From NCBI GenBank assembly GCA_904066235.2, contig CAJFCV020000005.1, positions 8,117,501 through 8,181,500 on the forward strand: 64,000 nt of DNA, in the 5' to 3' direction. Source of the stretch: Bursaphelenchus xylophilus (lineage: Eukaryota; Nematoda; Chromadorea; Rhabditida; Aphelenchoididae). The notes beneath the pieces are model-generated. The model was not told where the DNA came from and made no database searches. It saw only the letters and a program-made list of their open reading frames with translations. Below, in pieces: positions 11,903-22,943 of the stretch (positions are counted from its first letter, which is position 1; every line of letters starts with the position of its first letter). A program made the translations under genes and the position numbers.

Positions 11903-12695
11903 TGTGAAGGAATGATTCTGATAAGAGATAGGCCAACAAAAAGTGCTTTAAGATTAAAGGCTTAACAATTCTTCTTTATGATTTTTGAAATTTTAAAAGA
12001 ACAAGGTCTAAAGAGACCAAAGATCGATTAGAATTTCGGCAATGCAGGAAGCACATTTTCCTTCATACGTCGTGAGGAAATGGGGCAGAAGCGGCTGCTC
12101 AATGGGAATTTCTTGGCTTAAAAATAAATTTTTTTGTCAAAATGCTTTCCGAAGGCAAGAAACGCGTGCTATTTGGGTAGTACTTAGCGTCAGTCGAAAG
12201 GTCGAATCCTTTTTCAGCTCATAACGCCCTTTTTTACTGAAATTAGAGGCGATGTTGCAGTCCTTCAACTCGCTAAAGTGGGCATAAAAAATAGATTCCC
12301 CAATGGCTTCTATGTACATATCTCCTCAACGAGCTCGGAATAGTCAGTCATTCGTTGGTTCAGTGTAACAATCCGACCATATCGCTCGCTCTGTGACCAC
12401 TCCGCGGAGACGGAGCTCTGTCTTTTTTCATCGAACAGGGTTAGTGAAATAACGGCTTGAGGTTTGCATTTTATTTAGTCGAGCTCACACAGTTTTCAGA
12501 AAATTTGTAACGATGACACCGATTTTAAGCTGAGCATTCTATTTTGTTGGTTCTTTGCACTTATGGAAAGGATATTCATCGAGAGTGACGCAGAGGTGAA
12601 CACAAGGCATTTTATAGAAGACCGGAACATAACTTGAATGTAATCGAACGCAGGTAAACCGTCTTTATTTATTTTCTTTTTGTCCTTTCACTAGC
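11903..12695. other. Intergenic spacer between GH27 copies A and B
   Basis: About 790 bp with no convincing coding frame, splice pattern or repeat. The promoter of copy A is at its left edge and the 3' end of copy B at its right. Confidence 0.4.
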
Positions 12696-14192
12696 TTATT
12701 TTACAATTGTGGCTTTGATGAAGAAGGCATCCCGTGGGGAAATGGCTTCGTTAATTACAGTGTCCTTGGTATAATGACCTAGAGGCTTGCGCAAGAAAAG
12801 ATCTTCCACCGAATAGCCTTTGGCATCCGAGATCCCGAAGTTGTCCAAGGTGAACCTGAAGGTCTGAAAAAATAGCAGCACAATATACATTCTTCTAGTA
12901 CGTTTTAGAAGCAAGTATAAAAGATTAGACTTACAGCAGGGGCGTTAGAGTAATTGACAACAGCCAGGGCATAGGAATACCGGTTCTTCTCGCCTTTGAC
13001 ATACGGCGTCATTGGTTTGACAAAATAGTAGAGTTGATCAGTCTGAAAACAAACTCAATTAGTATTTTTGAGGCCTGTAAAGTCTAGCACTCTCTTATTT
13101 CCTACCTTTTTAACCATGCGTCCCATAATTCCAAGTTCATCTTGATCCACGGCAATGACTTTTTCGTTCTTGAGAAGCGCAGCGAAATCCTCGCCGATGA
13201 TCCTCAAATCGTTAGACATGATCAAAGGAGCTGACCAGATCGACCAAACCGCCATCTGAACACGAGCAGCACCGATTGAAACTCCAGGGTTGCCGACGAT
13301 CAACTAAAAATTACCAGTCTTCACTCTCCACGAAGTTATAACTCACCATATCGGGATCATTCCAGTGTCCAGGCCCGTGAATTGGAATCAGCTGATCCTG
13401 ATCTCTAATGTAAACGCTAATAATTCCATGTAATGATTCCCATGAACTGGAAATATCATCGTAATTTCTCCAGAGATTGCAATTCTTCACAATGGTGTCG
13501 TAATCGATGCTTTTTTTATCATGTATGTAAGCAGGCCAGCTGCAAGAATATACAATCGGGCGTCCTGTCTGATTCAAGTAGCGACCAAACAAAGGGTATC
13601 CTTTGGGGTAATCGCTTGCGTCTGCATTACATCCATCCAGCTTCACGTAGTCAATCTCCCATTCAGCAAAAGTGAAGGCGTCAATCTTTTCGAAGTTTTG
13701 GGAACCGAGATACCCTGCACAAGTTTTGGTGCCGTAGTCTCCGTACGAGCCGAGTTTTAGGCCAAGCTTGTGCACCTAAAACGTAGAAGATTACCTTTCG
13801 AACACAGTGTAACAAATTCCAAGCGTACCGTTTTTTTGGCCTAAAACTAATTGCTGACAAGACCTTACATAGTTAGCCAGTCCATTCATTCCGGATGGGA
13901 ATCTGCTTTTGTCCGCAACCATTTTACCATTCTCGTCTCTTTTCAACTCGGCCCAGCAGTCGTCAATGTGGACTCTGTCGTACCCCACATCCTTGTATCC
14001 ATCCAGAGCCAGTCGATCCGCTTGACTTTTGTACAAGTACTCATTGATGCAGGAGAACGGGTTATGTGCACAATTAGTTTCGCAAAAAAACCTGGTCCAA
14101 GACATCCATCCCATTGGCGGTGTTCGGGCCAGCCCATTTTCCAGGCCGAACGTCAACGCCGAACAAAACGAAAGCACGAATAAAGTCCGCAT
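12696..14192 (-). CDS. GH27 alpha-galactosidase / alpha-N-acetylgalactosaminidase-like, copy B
   Basis: Exons 12696-12863, 12935-13042, 13106-13303, 13347-13775 and 13869-14192 give 408 aa, with exactly the exon lengths of copy A. Signal peptide MRTLFVLSFCSALTFG is followed by [17 protein letters not shown], the nucleophile motif KLDGC and the acid/base motif WRNYDD are all present. The specificity loop reads YSCSWPAY, the small-residue form of NAGA-type enzymes, so alpha-GalNAc (with or without alpha-galactose) activity is expected by family knowledge. Introns are also alike between A and B (for example the 63-nt intron 13043-13105 against 10748-10810), pointing to recent tandem duplication. 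A TATA-like box lies at 14233-14240. Confidence 0.92.
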
Positions 14193-14232
14193 TCGAGTGA
14201 CCAGAACTGGGAATTGTCAGCTGGCAATCGGT

Positions 14233-14240
14233 CTTTATAC
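14233..14240 (-). promoter_or_regulatory. TATA-like box of GH27 copy B
   Basis: The minus strand reads GTATAAAG about 41 nt upstream of the start codon, equivalent to the box of copy A. Confidence 0.5.
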
Positions 14241-14656
14241 GGCCTGCTTTATAACCGAGTGAATTTGATAAGAGATGGGCAAACAAAGAGGTTTTTATCG
14301 CGGGACCAAAGCTTAATACAATGCTTTATTAATGATTTCTGTAATGTCAAAAGGAACACGAGTCCAGGAAGTCAGTAATAAAGGGAAATGTCAGCAGTTC
14401 AGCAACCAAATTTAATTGCAGTTTAAAGGGTGATGATACAGTAAAGCCGGCTCGTGCACTCGGTCCAAAAAGAGCGACCTTTTAGTAGACCCTTCCAAAG
14501 ATTCAAAGTTTCAAAAGAGAAATGCCGTTGATTTTTTTAACTGCTCATCCCCGAGTTGCTTTTTTTGCTCCTGGATAAGTCAATAATTATTTAACTTTAC
14601 AAATTTTTCGATGACTGATGTCCAAGAAGTGCAGCAAAAAGACTTGCTAAATATCT

Positions 14657-14797
14657 TTATTTTTTGTCGTTGAGCAGATGCTCCATATACTCTACATTTT
14701 TGGTTGATTTTTCATAAACGCTTCTTCCGCCAGAGGTTTTCCTCGAAATCAGAATGTTGACTTCTCGTTTCACAAACAAGTAAATTTCCTCCCTCAT
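14657..14797 (-). CDS. Small hypothetical ORF, 46 aa
   Basis: A basic open frame begins MREEIYLFVKREVNILISRK and ends in NDKK-stop. A possible acceptor (TTGTAG) lies 6 nt before the ATG, and AATAAA overlaps the stop codon, which is how two certain genes here also end. There is no recognised domain and no upstream exon was found. It could be a real last exon, a small gene or chance. Confidence 0.22.
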   Translation of the reverse strand: MREEIYLFVKREVNILISRKTSGGRSVYEKSTKNVEYMEHLLNDKK

Positions 14798-14970
14798 GGT
14801 CGCTACAATTTGTCGCAACGTGACAAATGAAAGGCAAAACAACAAATTGTATTTATCTCGTTAGAAAATGCAAAAACTTCAATTGCATCTCGTATACAAA
14901 CTGGTATAACCTTCAAAATTAAATTTGCTGTTGTTATTTACTGATATTTCGCTATAGCTAGGACGAAACA

Positions 14971-16355
14971 TCACTTTGGTATGTTCCAAACCTTCTTTAG
15001 ATAATCGAAATGGTCTTCGCCGTCGAAGTCATTTCTGGTCACAACATCCACTTGTTGACTTCTGATTCCAAAATAATGATGTAGATCGTCCTGTATTAGT
15101 TTCCGTATAGGTCTAAGCAGCCACAGTAAACTCATACTGCTCACCAAATTGTAGCCAGAGAGGGCTAAGAATGCAATCTAAACATTAATGTTTAACGCTC
15201 CAAAAGTGTGGACTCACATTCGACCACATTTTGTATTCCGGCTGTAGTTCCAAGGCAAAGAAATAGTAGTTCTTATAACAATACCAAATCCCGCAGAGAC
15301 CAATGTAGGCGATGACTAGACCCACGCCAAACATTCGAACCAAAACTTTCCAACAATCGACCACTACGGTCATCTCTTTGAGCAGAAAGCGCTCGGATAG
15401 GGAGTCACCTGTGTAGTGGAGAGTCTGCACGGTCTTTTGGATGTAAGAGAGCTTCTAAAAAAGTCATAATCTCGATCAAAAATTTGCATGAAAATATGGG
15501 AGGATTCTAGGAAATTTTGTAGACTTACCACCATTCCAGCCACCACTGAAATCGAAGCCACTCCATACATTACGGTAAAAAAGTAGATACTCCCTTCGAA
15601 AACAAAAGAGCGATGTAACCTCACATCCAAAGGGATGTTTTCGCTGTTATAGAATAAAAAGAAAACGGCTCGTGCAGAAAATATTAATGTAGCAACGGAC
15701 ATCTAAAATCATAAATTTTCTTCATTTTTCCTGCAAAAATCCCAAATCCATTTGACTTACAACTCCGTAAAACAGCACTTTTCCAACTAAATTATCCCTG
15801 TTTTCGTAGGTGGTCCGATATTTGAGCGCATAATGTCGTTCCACGGCGATAAGCAAATGTTTGACGTCGTTCACGGTCAAACAAATGTTGCAAATGAAAT
15901 GTAAAAAGTAAAGAAAAAGTGTGCGTTTGGCTGCTGTGTCATATGCGTAGAAATCCGAAGGCAATGAACAGAGGATCGGATGAGTTAGAGCGACAGCAGA
16001 ACCAAGAAATGAGATTTGCCTCTGAAAAGGTTGAATGTCATCATGAATTATGCAAATAAAAATTGGGAAAACAATGAAAATCTTTAACGCTGTAAAAAAT
16101 GTTATCTCTAAAGGCCTACATAAGTACAGTATAAGCAAAAATGATGACTTATCTAATTATCTAACCAAAACTAAACTCCAAAAGAATGAATCCAAAATCC
16201 CTCACCAACATGAACCTCAAGTTCAAGCTGAAGGTCTGCACTTGTTTGAACTTGCGCCAGCTGTAGATATTGACTGCAAAAGATAATAATCCAATAACAA
16301 TCTCGAACGTCCACTGAATCTGCGCCATCATTGCATATGCATCCGCTTCTGGCAT
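14971..16355 (-). CDS. Sre/Sra-superfamily seven-transmembrane chemoreceptor
   Basis: Exons 14971-15177, 15218-15454, 15529-15702, 15761-16021 and 16206-16355 give 1,029 nt, 342 aa, close to the usual ~350 aa of nematode Sre receptors. It is a G-protein-coupled receptor expected in chemosensory neurons. Seen: TM1 around WTFEIVIGLLSFAVNIY, a conserved E-R at the cytoplasmic end of TM3 (IAVERHYALKYRTTYE, typical of Sre proteins), several further hydrophobic segments, and a tail following LLWLLRPIRK. The start is the ATG at 16355; an acceptor-like TGTAG lies only 4 nt upstream of it, so a short 5' exon may exist. Subfamily assignment (sre versus sra/srab) is inference. Confidence 0.8.
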
Positions 16356-17004
16356 GAACCTACATTTAACCCTATTACAACAACAGGGAATCAATTTTGA
16401 AATGATTAGGAACGGCACGAAAACAGAACTACAAGACAACTTTACAGTATGCAAAAAAATTGAATTAAAACAGGAAACGTTGAAATTACAGCCAGATGCA
16501 ATGGCCTAATTGGTCTACAATTTATAGTTTGTAAATACTGCGACTGTAAGTGGTTTAAATTATGCTCTAGACGAGCGAGTTTAAACGCATTGGTCGTGGA
16601 AGTGTAGAAGCGCCAAGGACAGTTGCGTGTTTTAATGGTTGCCTGAACTTAAATGGGTGAAACAAGATTAAACTGAGACTTGTATGACGAAACAAGGAAT
16701 GTAAACAATAGATTGGACAGAGATCTGGTGGGGGCTATAGTCTAAAGCAAACGTGGTTGATCGACGATTAAATCAGGCCCAATTTGATGACAAAATGGAT
16801 AGTGATGAAAAAAGGACATTATTTTTGAAAGATAGATTGAAATAATTTAGTTTCCCACACCGTAAAAACGCAATTCAAATGTAGCTTCAGTTTAAAACGG
16901 CGGATTACAAGAAAAAATGTCACGCGTATTTTACAAAAAAACAGAAATTTTAAAAAGCTACCGGTTTGAGGAAAACCCTTGTTTTTGTGATGACTAAAAA
17001 TATA
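16356..17004. other. Intergenic region upstream of chemoreceptor
   Basis: About 650 bp of AT-rich DNA with no gene-like pattern. It probably holds the chemoreceptor promoter and ends at the mariner insertion. Confidence 0.4.
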
Positions 17005-18244
17005 TTAGGTTGTCCAACAAATAATGACCCTCTTCGAAAAATTTATTTTTTCGGCAAAATTTACCGTAATAACTGCGATCTATTTAATCAAAATAATTAT
17101 CATGCGCTTTATCACGCTTGTTACAACGTGTCAAAATTTTTTTTATGTCTGTAGCTTTGTAACCCCGGCTTCTGGAGCCGATGAAACTTTTGAAGGCCTT
17201 TTCAAGGGCGTCTTGATTGTCGAATTCCCTACCACTGGTGAAACGTGCTAGATTCTTGAACTGATGGTAATGATAATAGGCCAGCTTTGACAAATAGGCT
17301 GGACGAGGGACAGTCTCGTATCTCTATTAAATCGGCTTCTGGGGGGTCATCTTTCAAACTAGAGGTTCCGTGTAGCCGCTAAGAATTTTTGGACTTCTGC
17401 GGCGAATCGTTGAAGACAGACGCTGCCACAAACTGTATATCTGGATACAGTAGGGGATGGTATCAACATTTTGGCCAGCTTTCAAGAAGCTGTATTGTAC
17501 TATTCCCATGCTGCACCATCAAGAACTAGTCATCACCTTGTTTTGGGGGGAGTCGGCTTTGACAAGTGCCGCAGTGATACCCTCGGAGGACTCCGTTCAG
17601 CATATCTGGTCTGGTTGTCCCAGTAGGTCCTCTTTTCATCAGAGGCAACGATTCGATCCAGAAAACGGCACGCAAACGCGAGAAACGTAATGCTTCCACT
17701 CTTTGCTTTGATCCAATAACATGGGAAAAAGTTGCCTAGCATTTTTTGAATTCCATCGACATTGAATGGTTAGCCGCCGATTATTTCAACAGACAGACGA
17801 TGTCAGAGACGCGTTGGATGTTGTTTCTAGGATGTTCGTCAACCGACGACCTCAGGGAAGATTGATAAAGTTCGGATTCCGTACTTTATCTTTGGGTCCC
17901 TTGCCGTAAAATCGTAATATTTAAATCCATCGTTTCACCGTGTTCATACTCAGAACACATTAGTCGAACATAGCGTTGATACTTCGCGTAGCTTCTGAAA
18001 CTTTCGCATCCTGTTTTTGCCCGTAAAAGATGACAGCGCGAACCGACTTTTTTTTTGATAATTTTCGATTAGGGATAAATTACTGTAAGTTGGTCCCAAT
18101 ATGACAAACGATACACCAAACGAAAGCCTGAAATCTCAGCTTCAAAACGTTATAATATTTCGAAATTCCATCATCGCTTGCCTTTTTTAGAGGCTTTAAA
18201 CTTTGCCCCTCTCACAGAGGGTCATTATTTGTTGGACAACCTAA
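17005..18244 (-). mobile_element. Degenerate mariner-type transposon (1,240 bp)
   Basis: Terminal inverted repeats of about 29 bp begin TTAGGTTGTCCAACAAATAA at the left and are matched at the right, with TA duplications at 17003-17004 and 18245-18246. The minus strand carries fragments of a mariner transposase: an EHPR-like piece, IVASDEKRTYWDN (the DEK motif region), WCSMGIVQYSFLKAG, and the C-terminal YYHYHQFKNLARF segment. In-frame stop codons and frame changes separate these pieces, so the transposase is dead. Confidence 0.9.
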
Positions 18245-18873
18245 TACATATATGTATATTTATATCTCAGTCCTGCTCTTCTTCAAAGTAAGCAATGTTT
18301 TTGTATCCTTGTAACCGCAAACTTGGCCCCGCTCTGCTCGTTTTTTGGGTCCATTGTATGACCGGTCTGTTGTTGTAACCAATCTTAAATAGCCATAAAT
18401 CACAGAAAAGACTTTAAAAAGACGAATTCGAACAATGCCAGGGCGAAGAATAAATATGGATTCAATTTTGTAGTCCCAAACAAAAGGTATTTGCTTTTAA
18501 AAAGGTCGCACACTTGTTACACATTCTCGGTCAGGTGGCGTACCATAAAAGTAGTTTCTCTGGCACGCAACAAACTTTTTACATTTGCATAAGTACACCG
18601 ATACGGTTATTTAAGGGTTCATGGCAAGAATTGAAACATTTTTCACGCGAGCACGGCCATATTTGTTTTGCCGTAATTCTCAAAAATAATGACGAAAAAA
18701 TGAAAGCAATTTGGAAAGAAAAAATTTTTTTTTGATGATTCATGTTTCCAATGTCCAAAAATTGAAATTCAAAGCACGCTGCACGGCAACCCGAAATAGA
18801 GGAAAAATGTTCCCCGCCCACTTTTGAGTTTCGTCCAAACGAAGTGTCAAAATTGACAAAAGAAATAAAATAT

Positions 18874-19026
18874 CAGTCTGTCGGAAAAATAACGGCGGAT
18901 CGTCGCAGCAAAATGTCTCGCCTCGCCGCTATCGCGCACCAAATCCCAAGTCGCGACTTGCAGTCGCAAAGCGATGATGAGCGACTCCGAGGCGCGACGA
19001 TCCGCCGTTTTTTTCCCGACAGACCG
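18874..19026. mobile_element. MITE, family 1, copy 2
   Basis: About 153 bp with long inverted ends: CAGTCTGTCGGAAAAATAAC at the left, and the reverse complement with few changes at the right, extending through GGCGGATCGTCGC. No coding capacity. Same family as the copy at 384-517; the interior is GC-richer here. Confidence 0.8.
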
Positions 19027-19312
19027 ATAATTCCGAGAAAAACATTTTTTGGTCGGAAAATCCCACGAAAAATTCTTTTGTGACATTTCGTTTGATTTCA
19101 ACCGATACAGAATGGGCGAAGTGTCGAAAGGAGCCAGGAAACACTTCGGGTTGCCGTGCGCTGCTTCAAAATAACTGAGACAAATCAAAATGTAAATGAG
19201 CGACATGGCTGTTGTAGGTCATTTAATGAGCTTTCCCGGGAAAATGTCGAATATCTGGGATGTCCTTGCAAAGCATCAGCTAAATTTCCATTAATCCGAG
19301 GTCAGCCTAGAG

Positions 19313-19867
19313 CAGGGGTGGCAAACGGGCCTCTTTTTCCAAATTTCAGGCCCGGGGCCCGGCCCGGCAAAATCCTAGGCCCGGCCCGGCCCGGTTCAAA
19401 ATTTTGCAGGCCCGGCCCGGCCCGGCCCGGTAGAAATCAGGCCCGGCCCGGCCCGGTAAAAGCCCGGTTAGGGCGCGAGCTGGAAATGTTCCTTTGATCT
19501 TACCGCCTCTGTAGTGTGCTAAAATCTGCTAAGAACTATCCTATATGTATTATATGTTCTAATTTGGACCTTATATTATAACATATATGCAAAAAAGTAC
19601 TATAAAGTAATAAACTATTGTAGAACTTGATATACTAAAAATACAAACCTATCCAAAAATTTTTCCGGCGCGAAAACATTGAATGCCAAACGCTTGGCAT
19701 TTCGACAAAACCGGGCCGGGCCGGGCCTGAAAATGGCTCAGGCCCGCGGCCCGGCCCGGTAAAAAGCAGGCCCGGCCCGGCCCGTTTCAAAATTTGCCAG
19801 GCCCGGCCCGTTTAGGCCCGATCGGGCCGGGCTTCGCCGGGCCGGGCCGGCCCGGTGGCCACCCCTG
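19313..19867. mobile_element. hAT-type MITE with GGCCCGG arrays (555 bp)
   Basis: The ends read CAGGGGTGGC and, at the right, its inverse GCCACCCCTG. Both flanks carry the same 8-bp direct repeat GCCTAGAG (19305-19312 and 19868-19875), the target-duplication length of hAT elements. The interior consists of inverted clusters of GGCCCGG/CCGGGCC repeats around an AT-rich core with no coding capacity. It is strikingly GC-rich against its surroundings. Confidence 0.85.
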
Positions 19868-20058
19868 GCCTAGAGTGTAAGATTATAAGTCGGTTTTCGG
19901 CGAATTTCCTCAATAAAATCGACAATAATTTTATTTTTAAAAAGCGCAAAAAATAAAAAAGTTTGTAAAGCCCCTCCCAATTGTACTGACAATAAAAGGA
20001 AATCCACAAAAATTCCAATTATTATTATGATTTATTATGCCTCTAGTAAACTCAAAAT

Positions 20059-22160
20059 TCACAGAATTTGTCGTCGTATTACGAACCCGCCATTCAGGGG
20101 CGCTCTCAACGTGCATTTATACAACAGCGCATCTTGCGGGGGGACCGGGTCCACGAACGCGTTCCAGTGCCGGAAATTGCCCACAAACCTCCGACTCCAC
20201 ACCTCGAAACAATCGTAGCCATTGGGGTCGGTCAGTCCCAGCGCGGCCAGCGTTGTTATTCGACTCTGAAAATGGCTCTTTCCGTGTTTTTATTCCTTTG
20301 GAAATAAGTGTAGAAACATAGAGCAGGTGAAAAGTTGAACATCGAAATGTTTTGGTAGTGACTTGACCAAATTTGGAGGGCAAAATTAACTCACTGCCAA
20401 GCGATTCGAGAAGTTTACAATGGCAATTGCAAACGAGAAACGGGGCCGAATAGAGCCGGGGATTACTGGGGTGATTGGCTTCACAAAATAGTAGAGTTGC
20501 GAGGTCTGAAAGTGTTTTTTACATTCCTAATAAAGTCGTACGTGCAGCCAAAATTTGCTTCTGAATTCTCGACTTACTTTGATCACCATTCTCCCCATTC
20601 TGCCCATGGGGTCCTGATCAATGGAAATGGCCTCTCGGTTCTGCAAAATCGCCCTCAAATGGGCTGGAATTCTTCTCAGATCAGTGGACATTATCAAGGG
20701 CGCCGACCAAATACACCACACGCTCATTTGAACTCGGGAAGCGCCTAGAAATCAAAATTTCTAGTTCTAAAATACTAAACTCAACCGGATAAGTAAGGGC
20801 TGCTTATCCATTTAAAAATTCGGAATTTTTTTTTAACTCGCGCATTGCAAAGCTACAGTGGGGGGACCTGACCCAGTGGCAAAAACGTACCATTTTGCAT
20901 CCGGCAAGCATCAAAAATATGGCGAAATATTGTGCTTCCCTCTCCAAGTGAAAAAACTCAGATTTCAAAATCGCGCCCGCTCTTTTTGTGAGGAAAGAGA
21001 GCGCGTCCTTCAAAATGAAGTTTTTTCATGAGGAGAGGGAACCATTTTGCCACATTTTTGATCTTTTCCGGATGCAAAATGGTACGTTTTTTGCCACTGG
21101 ATCAGGCCCCCGCTGTAGCTGAATTATTGCTTGCAGATTATATACCACGTAACAACAAGTTTTACCTTCAGTGATACCATTGCCAATGATCAACATGTCC
21201 GGATCGTTCCACTGACCCGGCCCATGCACCGGGATCAGTTGGTCCTGCGCATTCACATACTCATTTATAATATACATCAAGGACCACCAATTGTTATCTA
21301 TGTCCGGGTAATTCCTCCACAAATTGCAAACCTCCGCAATTCGATTGTAATTAATGGCGGGCTTTACAGAGAGGTATGCAGGCCAGCTGCAGGAATAAAT
21401 GATTTGTCGCCCCGAGGCGTTGAGGTATTTGGAAAACAGAGGGTACCCTACAACCAATATGAAAATAAAACAATTGGAAACGCGTTACAAAAAATTTTAT
21501 TTACCGATTTCCATTTCAGAGATGGTACTCCAGCATCCGTCCAACTTCAAATAATCCACTTGCCAATCAGCGAAGGCCCAGGCATCAATGCCTTCGAAAT
21601 TTTTACTTCCTGGATAGCCACCGCAAGTTTTCGTACCGTAATCCGCGTATATCCCAAATTTGAGCCCCCTTGCGTGCACCTTAAATTCAGAATGAATAAA
21701 TTTCTATACGGTAGTGTGTAACGACCACCTTCAAGGTCAGTGTTATTACATTATGTTTAGTCGGCAGACAGAGGTTCAAAAAAACAATCTCTTTGAGATT
21801 CCGCGGCACATTTTGATATCAAATTTGAACTTTTTTTATGAATACTTCCTACTCTTTCATCGACAAGTATTGTAGAGGCTTGTCACTCAGATAACACTAC
21901 TTACATAGTCAACCAATCCAGTGATTCCTCGAGGGAATCGCCTGCGGTCCGCCAACAGTCTACTTTGCCCGTCGCGGAACCTCTCCGTCCAGCAGTCATC
22001 AATATGCAAAGTATTGTACCCAACACTCAAATACCCGTCAAAAACCATCCGATCCGCGTGTTGAAAATAGAGATCTTCGTTTATACAGTTACCCGGATGC
22101 CGGTCACAGTCGATTTCACATTTAAACCAACTCCAGGACATCCATCCCATTGGAGGGAGG
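20059..22160 (-). CDS. GH27 alpha-galactosidase / alpha-N-acetylgalactosaminidase-like, copy C (5' end not placed)
   Basis: Exons 20059-20265, 20395-20505, 20578-20744, 21166-21447, 21505-21679 and 21905-22160 give 1,198 nt in consistent phase; the 5' exon is uncertain. Seen: [24 protein letters not shown], nucleophile KLDGC, acid/base WRNYPD, the specificity loop YSCSWPAY (NAGA-like) and GQWNDPDM. It is a diverged paralogue of copies A and B: different intron positions, higher GC, Gly-Gln in place of Gly-His before WNDPDM. A signal peptide must lie upstream. One possible mini-exon (22229-22254, ATG CAA AAT...) joins in phase but lacks a signal sequence and has a weak donor. An MITE sits in intron 20745-21165. 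Confidence 0.85.
20856..21115. mobile_element. MITE, family 2 (Tc1/mariner-type), copy in GH27-C intron
   Basis: 260 bp with long inverted ends (GTGGCAAAAACGTACCATTT and its inverse) and TA duplications on both sides. It lies wholly within an intron of GH27 copy C. No coding capacity. Confidence 0.85.
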
Positions 22161-22943
22161 CTAAAAATTAACAATGCTTTAGAGGAAGCAATGACAGGTC
22201 TATTTCAGTCAAAACACAGGAATAATACGAAAGAAGTGCATCTAAATTTTGCATCAAAATGTATTGCAGAGGTGAAGAAACACAATGGTTTGGTAATGGA
22301 AGATTTTACATCTTTATCAATATTTTGCGATGCAAAAAAGGCGTCAAGGGGCATTTCAGTGTCTTCAAAATACACGAAGACACTTCGTATATTTTGATCT
22401 TCAAAACCAACGGTATAGCATGTCGCTGCAATACTTTTTTCACATTTGAATCACGTTTTGCGGCCGAAACTTAACCGGCGCTTATAAACAAGACTTTTTT
22501 TACCGTGAAAGCCCATTTTGTAGACCATTTATCAAATCAAATTGCAAGTGCAATAACAACGCTGTAATTATGGCATTTTTCAGGCTGATGACTTTGCCAT
22601 GGACCATCAGGAATCTAAAAAATGTTGTATTTGGGCTTCGTAGGGTTCAAAATCAACATTACATCCGCTCCGACAAAAAAAGCAAACAAATGGTGTTGTG
22701 GTGATCTTATCAACATTATCAAAAGTTAAGGGAATGCTCTTACAAATTCGTTAAAAATGCAATTCGATTTAGAGTCTTTGGGGGTTAAATAAAGTAGAAA
22801 CATAGGGTAAAATACGCTGTATTACAAAACTTCGTAGTTATCGGAAGGAATTTTGAATGTAAACTTTACATTTTTGTGCAATTGTTTCTTTACAAACCCG
22901 TATTTTAGACCCCAACTTCCCCATCCACACTGAAAGACACCCG
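22161..22943. other. Intergenic region between GH27-C and mitochondrial carrier
   Basis: Divergent spacer. It should contain the missing first exon and promoter of GH27 copy C and the promoter of the carrier. I saw a possible mini-exon at 22229-22254 (minus) and an acceptor-like TATTTTAG about 35 nt before the carrier ATG, which may be a trans-splice site. Confidence 0.35.
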
